The notes beneath the pieces are model-generated. The model was not told the DNA's origin. It made no database searches and worked only from the letters and a program-made list of their open reading frames with translations. The position numbers and the translations under genes are program-made. From assembly GCA_944381135.1 (NCBI GenBank), contig CALWJY010000007.1, positions 1 through 64,000 on the forward strand: DNA of 64,000 bases. Direction: 5' to 3'. Origin of the DNA: an uncultured Clostridia bacterium (GTDB lineage: Bacteria > Bacillota > Clostridia > Christensenellales > UBA1242). Shown piece by piece: positions 52,254-61,800 of the stretch (within the stretch, counting starts at the first letter, position 1; every line of letters starts with the position of its first letter).

Positions 52254-53906
52254 ATGAAACTTAAAAAGAAACAGGAAGAATTGTTAAAATTGTCAGAATT
52301 GTTGTTTCCAAACAATAAATTGACAGTGGAAGAAATTGAGAAGAAATATCCAAAAAGAGATTTGCCTGTTGGTGCACAGGTGACGCGTTTTGCGCCAAGT
52401 CCAACAGGATTTATGCATCTTGGCAACTTTTTCCAAGCGTTCATTTCGTCCACAATTGCAAGAATTTCCAATGGTGTTTTCTTCCTCAGAAACGAAGATA
52501 CGGACAAAAAAAGAGAAATTTCTGGCGCAAGTGACTATGTCTTGAAAGTTTTGTTTGACTATGGCATAAAACCTATGGAATATGAACAAAAAGGCGGAGT
52601 GACTGTTGGCGAATATGGTCCATATTTTCAAAGCGAAAGAATTGAAATCTATAAGGCATACGCAAAAAAACTTGTGTGCGAGGGCAAGGCTTTTCCATGT
52701 TTTTGCGACAAAACCGAGGGAATTGAAGAAATTAAAGAGCAAAGAGAGAAGAAATATGCAATTGGAGTTGTCATAGAGGAAAAAGACCCTTGCAGAAATT
52801 TGACGCTTGAACAAATCGAAGAGAAAATCAAAGCGGGGAAAGGTTTTGCAATTCGCCTTAAATCAAGTGGAAGTGCAACCAACCGCGTTGAGTTTTTTGA
52901 CATTCTCAAAGGAAAAATCAGCATGGAGGAGAACTCAAAAGATGTGGTGCTTCTTAAAAACGATGGGCTTCCAACCTATCATTTTGCGCACGCAATTGAT
53001 GACACTTTGATGGGTACAACTGTGGTTGTGCGTGGGGAAGAATGGTTGCCTTCAACACCTGTGCACGTCGAGATTTTCAATGCTCTTGGCTTCAAACCTG
53101 TCACATATCTCCACAATCCATTGATTTGCATAAAGGAGGGAGACAAAAAACGCAAGGTTTCAAAGCGAAAGGACAAAGAATTTGCCATGAGTTTCTATGC
53201 TCAGCAAGGTTATCCAACCGAGGCAGTTTGCGAATATGTCATGAATTTGATTAATTCTGGTTTTGAGATGTGGCGCAAGAAAAACCCAAATTTGCCATAT
53301 ACGGAATATAAATTCGAACCACTCAACATCACAGCCTCTTCACCTGTGCTTGACATGGACAAACTGAACGACATTTCAAAAGATGTCATCTCAAAATATA
53401 CGGCATCTCAGTGCTATGAAGAACTTTTGGCTTGGGCGAGAGAATATTCGCTTGAGAATGTTGACTATTTGATTAAAGACAAGGAATATGTGACAAAAGT
53501 TTTGAACATAGACCGTGAAAAACCAAAACCAAGAAAAGACATCTACAAATGGAGTATGTTTTTTGAATTGTTTGATTATATGTTCAGCACACCAACCAAA
53601 CTTGAAATTGAAGAAGAACGCAAGAAAGATTTCGAGCATGTGTTGAGAGAATATAAGAAGTGGTTGAATTTAAGTTCAAAAGAAGTTTGGTTTGACAACA
53701 TAAAGAAAATGGCAGAGAAACTTGGCTATGCAACCGACAACAAAGAATTTAAAGCGAACCCTGAAAAATTTAAAGGGAACGTTGCCACTGTTTGTGAATA
53801 TATCAGAATTGCAATCACGGGTCACAAAAATTCGCCAGATCTCTATGAAATCATGACATTGCTTGGAGAAAAACAAGTGCTTGAAAGAATGGCAGAATTC
53901 GCATAA
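52254..53906 (+). CDS. gltX: GltX: glutamyl-tRNA synthetase (class I)
   Basis: 550 residues. Charges tRNA-Glu, or tRNA-Gln as well if the indirect pathway is used; that cannot be told here. Class I signatures: the HIGH-region RFAPSPTGFMHLGN, a glutamate-specific FLRNEDTD, the catalytic-core GEYGPYFQSERI, and the KMSKS-type loop KRKVSKRKD. It has about 45 extra residues before the HIGH motif, longer than usual for GltX, which normally begins within ten residues of it. Start at 52254 with AAAGGAGAAG; the frame opens 7 codons earlier. Confidence 0.93.
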   Translation: MKLKKKQEELLKLSELLFPNNKLTVEEIEKKYPKRDLPVGAQVTRFAPSPTGFMHLGNFFQAFISSTIARISNGVFFLRNEDTDKKREISGASDYVLKVLFDYGIKPMEYEQKGGVTVGEYGPYFQSERIEIYKAYAKKLVCEGKAFPCFCDKTEGIEEIKEQREKKYAIGVVIEEKDPCRNLTLEQIEEKIKAGKGFAIRLKSSGSATNRVEFFDILKGKISMEENSKDVVLLKNDGLPTYHFAHAIDDTLMGTTVVVRGEEWLPSTPVHVEIFNALGFKPVTYLHNPLICIKEGDKKRKVSKRKDKEFAMSFYAQQGYPTEAVCEYVMNLINSGFEMWRKKNPNLPYTEYKFEPLNITASSPVLDMDKLNDISKDVISKYTASQCYEELLAWAREYSLENVDYLIKDKEYVTKVLNIDREKPKPRKDIYKWSMFFELFDYMFSTPTKLEIEEERKKDFEHVLREYKKWLNLSSKEVWFDNIKKMAEKLGYATDNKEFKANPEKFKGNVATVCEYIRIAITGHKNSPDLYEIMTLLGEKQVLERMAEFA

Positions 53907-54255
53907 AAAAATAAATTTGCAAAAAAAACAATAATAATTAAAAAAAACAAGATAAAATTAAGAAAACACAATAAAAAATTAAAAAATTGCAAAATTTAGT
54001 TATTTTTAAAGTTTTAAATGTTTTTTAAAAATTTTTGTCATGTTTATTTAAAACAAATTTAAATTAAATTTATAAAAGCGTTTTCTTTGCATTTTATCGC
54101 GAAGAAAAACGAGTAAAAAATTAATTATTGAAATTATAAAAAACGAAATAAAATTCAATTTTTAAATAATTTTTGATAATTTTTAATAAAATTTTAAATT
54201 TTTAATTAAAATTCATTAATTTTTTAATTTAATTTCATTATTTTGGAGAATTAAA
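53907..54255. other. Extremely AT-rich gap between gltX and trpS
   Basis: About 350 bases consisting almost only of A and T runs. I looked for a T-box leader (the AGGGTGGAACCGCG-type antiterminator) ahead of trpS and found none; no clear terminator or promoter stands out. It could be a curved or nucleoid-binding segment. Confidence 0.6.
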
Positions 54256-55314
54256 ATGAAAAAAGTGATTTTAACAGGAGATCGTCCAACTGGAAATCTT
54301 CACATTGGACACTATGTGGGTTCTCTTGCAAACAGATTGAAATTGCAAGAAAAAGGAGACTATGACAAATTTTATATCATGATTGCGGACACACAAGCGC
54401 TCACGGACAATGTGAACAATGTGGATAAAGTCAAAAACAACATCATTCAGGTTGCAATTGACTATCTTTCTGCTGGAATTGACCCAGAAAAAGTCAATAT
54501 TTTCATTCAATCGCAAGTGCCAGAACTTGCTGAGATGACAATGTATTTCATGAATTTGGTGACTGTTTCGAGGCTAAATCGAAATCCAACTGTCAAGGAC
54601 GAAATCAAACAGCGAGGGTTTAACGCTTCCATTCCTGTTGGGTTTATGTGCTATCCAATCAGTCAAGCATCTGACATTTTGGCTTTCAATTCCACAGTTG
54701 TTCCTGTTGGTGAGGACCAACTTCCAATGCTTGAACAAACTCGAGAAATTGTCCGCAGTTTTCAGAACACATATGGCGGGAATGTTTTTGCGATGCCAGA
54801 ACCGCTTTTGCCAGAAAATGATGTGTGCAGACGCTTGCCGGGGACAGACGGAAACTTAAAAATGAGCAAATCCGCTGGAAACTGCATCTATCTTAAGGAT
54901 GAGGCGGATGTTGTGAAACAAAAAATCATGAATGCCTACACAGACCCAAACCACATCAAAATCAGTGACCCTGGTCGTGTGGAAGGAAATGTTGTGTTTG
55001 CATATTTGGATGCGCTTTGCACGGATGAAGATTTCAAGAAGTTTTTGCCAGAATATCAAAACCTTGACGAACTTAAAGCGCACTATCGACAAGGTGGGCT
55101 TGGTGATGTGAAAATTAAGTTGTTTTTGAACAATGTCATGCAACAACTTCTCGAACCAATCAGAAACAGACGCAAAGAACTTGAAAAAGATGTTGACAAG
55201 ATTTATGAAATGCTTTTCAAAAATGGTGAAAAAGCAAGAGAAGTTGCAGGAGAGACCTTGAGAAGAATGAAAAATGCTATGGGAATTGATTATTCAAAAT
55301 TTTTGACAAAGTGA
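54256..55314 (+). CDS. trpS: TrpS: tryptophanyl-tRNA synthetase
   Basis: 352 residues, class I. HIGH-type motif GDRPTGNLHIGHYVGSL at about 7-23 and KMSKS-type motif GNLKMSKSAGN (about 200-210), with the TrpS-specific stretch FMCYPISQASDILAFNS and VGEDQLPMLEQTRE. Length is normal for the longer clostridial type. Start at 54256 with TTGGAGAAT upstream. It ends at a strong terminator. No tRNA-directed T-box leader is visible, unlike many Bacillota trpS genes. Confidence 0.97.
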   Translation: MKKVILTGDRPTGNLHIGHYVGSLANRLKLQEKGDYDKFYIMIADTQALTDNVNNVDKVKNNIIQVAIDYLSAGIDPEKVNIFIQSQVPELAEMTMYFMNLVTVSRLNRNPTVKDEIKQRGFNASIPVGFMCYPISQASDILAFNSTVVPVGEDQLPMLEQTREIVRSFQNTYGGNVFAMPEPLLPENDVCRRLPGTDGNLKMSKSAGNCIYLKDEADVVKQKIMNAYTDPNHIKISDPGRVEGNVVFAYLDALCTDEDFKKFLPEYQNLDELKAHYRQGGLGDVKIKLFLNNVMQQLLEPIRNRRKELEKDVDKIYEMLFKNGEKAREVAGETLRRMKNAMGIDYSKFLTK

Positions 55315-55407
55315 AAATTTCTGTGAATGTTCGGTTTTGATAAATCGTCAAGCCGAATGAAAAACATCAAAAAATGAAGCAAAAAACCATAAAAATGCTA
55401 AAAATTT

Positions 55408-55442
55408 CGCAAAAAATTGACTTTTTTGCGATTTTTTATTTT
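55408..55442 (+). terminator. Intrinsic terminator after trpS
   Basis: Perfect 9-bp stem CGCAAAAAA/TTTTTTGCG with a five-base loop, then ATTTTTTATTTTA. A weaker hairpin TTCGG...CCGAA lies at about 55331-55355. Confidence 0.8.
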
Positions 55443-55813
55443 ATTTTCGTTTTTTTGCTTTAAATTTTTACGACATATAATCAAGTTTTTTGAAGTTGCG
55501 GTTTTTGAGATTTAAAACAAAACAAATTGGAAATAAAAATGCAGATTTGAGCAGTCTTGTCTTGTTTGAAGAATGACTCGGCTTAATTAAAAAAACAGAA
55601 AACTTAGATTTTATCGTTTTTTTGCTGTTTTTATTGATTTTTTGTCATTTTTTGCTCTTTTTTTGCATTTTTCAAAAATTTAATTAAAAACGCATTAAAA
55701 CCATAAATGTTTTAAAGTTTAACTAACATGCAAGTTTGTAATTGTCTTTAAATTCTCATGTTTGAAAAATATATAATATATAAAATCTTGGATAGAATAA
55801 TTATATAATTCAT
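55443..55813. other. AT-rich non-coding gap
   Basis: About 370 bases, mostly A/T runs with several T-rich stretches. No gene, RNA or repeat family is recognised; a minus-strand open frame at 55719-55910 is compositionally random and overlaps the next promoter. Confidence 0.6.
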
Positions 55814-55843
55814 TTGCTTTTGAGGGTGAAAAAGTGATACAAT
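55814..55843 (+). promoter_or_regulatory. Promoter of the giant surface protein gene
   Basis: TTGCTT (55814-55819), 18-bp spacer, TGaTACAAT (hexamer 55838-55843, extended -10), about 50 bases before the ATG. Confidence 0.65.
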
Positions 55844-55894
55844 TTAAACATAGATTGGGCAAGATTTTACAAGCGAAAAAATTGGAGTGAGAAT

Positions 55895-58800
55895 ATGAAG
55901 AAAAAACCAATATTCTTTTTGTTTGTTTTGATGTTTGGATTGTGTGGAGTTTTCATGAATTTCAATTCCACATCTTCTTTGGTGCAAGCATCAAGCATTG
56001 ATGCAAGTGTTTGGGATGGACAAACGGATGGTCGACTTTATTTGGACAATGATGGCAGCGCGTTGGATGTCAGCCAGCTTGATTGGTTTGCCAACGGCAG
56101 TTCATATTACATTCGAAGTGCAAAAGGTTTGGCACATTTTGCAAATTTGGTTAATGGTTCTGGCGGAGCGTCTCAAGATTTTGCTGGGTGCTCAATTTAT
56201 TTGGAAACAAATATTGATTGGTCGGGAAGAACATGGATTCCAATTGGAAACACCACTTCTTTCAGCGGAATATTCAATGGGCAGGGTCATTATGTATACA
56301 ACCTTAACATGACAAACTCTGACACTTCGGTTGGTTTTTTCAACAATTTGCCCTCATATGCAACAGTGGAAAATCTTCATTTGCGCAACATCTCAGTTTC
56401 GGCAACAAGTGCTGTTTCGAATGTCGGAGGAATTGCAGGCACAAGTGCCGGTGTGATTTCCTATAGTTCTGTGACAGGAGCAATCAACCGCACATATTCA
56501 TCTGATGCAAACATAGGCGGGATTGTTGGAAGCACAACAGGAGGAGTGGTTCAAAACACATATTCCGAAGTGAACTTTTCTCTGGCTGGAAGTGCCAATC
56601 TTATGGTTGGTGGAATTATTGGACAAGCAAATGCAACTTCTTCAACAACTCTTGAAAACTCATATTTTTCAGGGAACATGACAGGTCGTGCAAACAATGT
56701 CTATGCTGGTGGGCTTGTTGGTGCAGTTTATGGAGGAAGTTCGCTTAACATTCAAAATTCTTATAACGCAGGAAGCATTTCCTTGTCAAGCATTTCTGGA
56801 GTTGGATATGTTGGCGGAATTGTGGGATATGTTCATCACAACAATGTGGGCTCAACAACGGGTAGAAGTGAAGTGAACTTAAGTTTTGTTTTCAATATGG
56901 GCGAAATTTCAAACATATCTTCAACAACAGCTTATGTTTCAACTCTGATTGGTTATGTGAATGGAGATGCTGTTTTGAACAATGTTTTCGATGTCTTGAC
57001 CGCTTCAGAAACAAGTTTGCCTTTGTTTACTGCAGGGCAATATGTAACCGGTGGGCAAAGTTATGCTGGAGAAATTGACTGCTCAAACACCTATTATGAC
57101 TCTTCAAGAATTGCAACTGCAGTGCCTTCAGTGGCAGACTCGCAAGATTGGACAGTTGGCAACCTTGCAGTTTTGGCAAAAACTTATGAGTTCTATCAAA
57201 ACACATCCTATTTTTCTGAGGGTTGGGATTTTGATGCGGTTTGGAGCATAAGTACTGGGGTCAATGATGGCTTCCCATACATTGAAATTTCGGCAAATGG
57301 CAATAATGATGACGACACAACCAATTCATCACTTTGGCAAGGTGAAGGAACTCAGGAAAGTCCATACATAATTAAAACGGCAGGCGATTTGGTGACTGTT
57401 TCAAGTTTCTTTAGTGGCTCAAGTGGAACAGCAGTTGAAGGAATTTCTTATCATTTTTCTCTTCAAGCAGACATCGACCTTGCTGGAAGAACATGGCAAC
57501 CAATTGGGCTTGGGGTTGTTTTTAGAGGTGTTTTTGATGGAAACAACCATACAATCAGTGGGTTGACATGTTCTTTGCAAGAGCCATTTTCATATGCGGG
57601 ACTTTTTGCACGAACAGATGGGGCGGTGATTAAGAATTTAATTCTTGAAGATTTCCGTTTTGTTGGCAATGCCACAAGCAATATGGGTGCACTGATTGCG
57701 TATGCAAATGACACATATGTCATCAATGTTGCTGATTTTTCTGGTAGTGGTGTTGACACAATTGGCGCTGGAAATGTGAACATATTTTATGGACAAAACA
57801 ATGCTGATGGCTCAATTAATGAAAACACCATAACAAGCGGTGCGAGAGTTTCCAACAGTGGATATGATGTGACTATTTTTGGGAATGATGGCTATTTTTA
57901 TGATGCAAACAGAGAAATCTATGGAGGAAGATATCATCTTTTGCTCACCTCACAAATGCGAGTTGTCACACAAACAATTGACGCCACTTATGGAAAAAAT
58001 CTTCCAACTGCAATTGAAAACATGGGTTCGGAAGATGTGGTTTTGAAGAGAGGAAGCAGGCTGGAAGGCTTTGTCTATTCCAACACACAAAACCATTTGC
58101 TTCAAGCAACGTTCAATCCATATAATGCTGTCATGGGATTGGAAGCAATTTGGGAAGACAATGCTGCTGGTGCAAGTTTCAGAATTTATTTTAACAAATA
58201 TGAAGTTTTAAACTTCAATACACAAGCCGACGAAGATGCGCCATATGTTGGCACTGTTGCATATTATTTTGATGGCAGAACATATCAACCAGTTCAAAAT
58301 GCAGATGGAACACTTGCAACATATCAACTTGACGATGATGGCAGTTTATATATTGAAATTGAAACCGTATATTCTGCATACCTTTCAGAATATGAATATG
58401 TTTTTGAGGACTTTTATTATCCTGTTTCCGACGGCTATATTTCGCTTAGAGGAGATGATTTTTCTGTTTCAGCAGACGGACACCGCACCATTGATTCTGA
58501 CGGAAGAATCAATGAAGAGACTCCATATCAAGCTTTTGAAGTTTCTAACAGTGGATTGATTGATGACAATTTTTCAACAGATGATTTCACTGTAACTTGG
58601 GTTGGAAATTCAAGTTCTGACTATGACATCACAATTAATTTCCAAAAGAACGACGAAAAGTTTGAAATTGCAGATGCTGTCAAAACTGTTGCTTTGGTGC
58701 TAAGTGAAGACGGAACAAAAACTTATCCTCCGGCTGTGTGGAATGGTGACAGTGTCACAATGAGTTATGACACAACCTACAGCGATTCATTGTTGTCATT

Positions 58801-61800
58801 CGCGACTGTTGGGATTTCTTTGAACTATGGTTTTACATATAATGTGGATTCCATGATTTTGGAACCAGAATTAATTCGTGACACAAACTTTGGAACGCTT
58901 ACAAGAAGCATAGGAAATGGAATTTTAAGGTTGTTTACATCAAAAAATTTGAATGAATTGTCAACCTTGACAGACGCTGAACTTGCAAGATTGACACAAT
59001 TCTATAACCTTATTGGTGACTACACCATCACAATAGAATTAGAAAGAGAACTATACACCGACTCTCTTGAAGTTGGAGAGAACATCACCTTTGGGCTTTC
59101 TCCAGCACAAACAATCAGTGTCACACAAGACGATGATGGCAACTTTTCGTCCACAGCCTACATTTTAACGGGTGACAGAGGATATGTTGACATTGTTGAA
59201 CTTTTTGAAGAAGTGGATTGGAGCGCGTTGGCAAACGAAGAAAGCATATATATGGGTTTTGACCTTTATAATGAAAGTGTAATTTTTTCTTCAGGAATTT
59301 ATGATGTGCAACAACTTCTTTTCACACAGACACAGCAAGTTGTGTTTAGGTATAATAATGGTTCTGGATTTGACTATTATATGATTGACCTTTCAACAGA
59401 CAGTTTGGATGACGGCTCTGAGACTGCATTTGAAGTTGTTACCCTCTACAGCATTTCTGAAACTCAAATTGTAAATGAAGAAATTGTTTCATATCGCAGA
59501 GTTGCAGGCGAACCAGAGAATGATTCTGTTTCATACAGGTCTGGCAACAGTTTTGTGTTTATTGCTTCCACAGAAGACGACAGTTTGACGTTTTCTGATG
59601 CAACAGGTCTTTCTGGGTTTTATGATTCTCAAGACATTGAAGGTTCGTTGTTTGAAAACGGGACATCCAGTGTGCGAGCAAACAGTCTTAGAGATGTTGA
59701 AGGACCTGCATATACGAAATATTTGTTCACTTTCAATCAAATTGTCAAGGTTTCTGACAATAATGAGAAATTGACAGCAATCGCCGAATATGTGGATGCA
59801 GTTTTGGATTATAAGTTTGTCTATCGTGGATTGAACGGCGAAGAGGAGGCGCCAATCAACTTCAACGAAAATGCGCCAACCGTAACAGATAATTCAACAA
59901 AGAGAATAACTCCAAATGTGCCAGGAGAAATTCAAATTGAACTTCTCAACTCTTCGGCATATCGTTTCTTCATTGATTCGGCAGGAACTGACGGAATCAA
60001 TTTGTATTCTGGAACTGCTGATGAAATTTTCAATATTCAAGTTGAAGTTCAATACTCAAATTCATCATATAACGATCCAGAAGGGTATGAAAATGGTTTG
60101 AACGGAAACAACACCGCAAGCGGAATCTTCTCGGTGGATGGCTATTCAATGCTTGCTCAAGAAGATGGTTTAAGAATAAATTTGAACTATACAAATGATC
60201 TGCGACCCGCGCACTACACCATCACATTGATTTGCACGGATCAAACTTATCGAATCAATTATGGCACAAAATTCATCGAACTTGACGGAAGTTCGCTTTA
60301 TTCAAGCTCCACAAGATATCAAAACTTCAATTTCACAGATGAGGAAGGCGAAGACGCAAATCTTATGTCGTTGTCAGTTAATGATGAAGAATATCAAGGC
60401 ACATACAACAATTTTCAGGGTGGGAATGCAGTTGAAACTCAGTTTTCCAGTGCAAGTGACAGTTCGGGCACAGAAATTGCTTCGGCTTCATTTTTGGGTT
60501 CAAAAAGTGTGAGATACACTGACGAACTTGATGTTTCTGTGCAGGAGAAAAATGGGTATTCATTCTTTGGTTTCTATATTCGTGGGGTTGACTATCAAAT
60601 TCTTGTTCGTGGAACAGAAGATTATGTTTCAAATATGACCTTGGGAGAGCTTTACAACTATGGTATCTCTGGTGCAAGTGACCAAAGCAGACAACAAGCA
60701 AACCCATATTTTGCTGCAGAAGGAATTGAGTGGCAGTTGACAATTTTTGCGGTCTATACACGAAGCCAGTTCAACTTGCAATTTAATGGTTCTTACATCA
60801 TTGACAACATAAATGGAAGTGATGAAGAGTTTGTCAGCACCTATAATTCAACTTATCTCAACTTCATCATGTCCACTGATGGAGAATTAAACAATGTTCA
60901 AAACAATGCATATGTTTATGATTATTCTGTCAACGAAAATGCCTCAAATTTCAACATGGAACTTAGTGGAAGTTATGCTGACGGCTATTATTTTGTGGGT
61001 TACCGCATTGTTTCAAGTGAGTGGAATGGAGCAAATCCACCAGCAAATTCTGTCATTGAAGAGCAGTCCACTTCTGCACAGTTTGACACGATTGAAGTTG
61101 ACATGAGCAGTTGGCTTCAGTCTGACATGGCAAGTGGAAGAGTTGTTGGTGATGGCTCAAACGAAACTTATTACATTGTGCCAATCATCAGACAAAAAAC
61201 GATGACAATCACATTTCATTCCGGCACGGGAGGCGAAAACTATACTGACGGAAAAGATGGGCATGTTTTTGATGTTGCTGGATCAGAAACCACAACAAAC
61301 ACATACACATATTCAACCATGCTCTATTTTAATCGAGGAATTGAAAGTGGACAGACAAACACTTTGAATGTTGATGCCATTGTGCCAGAATTGCAAAGTG
61401 AAACAATCAGCAACTTGTTCGCTTCTCGAACGGGCTATCACAAAGCATCTGTGCAATATTGGAGGTGGCAAAACGAAAGTGGAAGTCAGTCAGGTTTGAT
61501 TGGTTTTGACACATTGGAACTGACAAATGCCAACATGTTTTCTGGAAGTGTCACAATTGCAGATGTGCATTTTTATGTTTATTGGGAAGCAAATTCATAC
61601 ACAATTGTTTATGTTTCCAACGACCCTAACGCTGTTGGAGTTGTGCCAGTGCAAAATGTGCTTTATGACCAACAATTTAATATTTCTTATAACAATTTTA
61701 CTTTAAGTGGACACAGTTTTGTGAATTGGAACACAACTGCAGACGGAATGGGAATTTCTTATGAAGAAGGCAGGCAAGTTTCCAACCTTTGTACAGGAGC

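Noticed and set aside
53907..54255. T-box leader before trpS
   Set aside because: No T-box antiterminator core sequence and almost no G or C in the region.
55719..55910. Minus-strand 63-residue open frame
   Set aside because: It overlaps the promoter and start of the giant surface gene on the other strand, has no ribosome site, and reads as random AT-rich translation.
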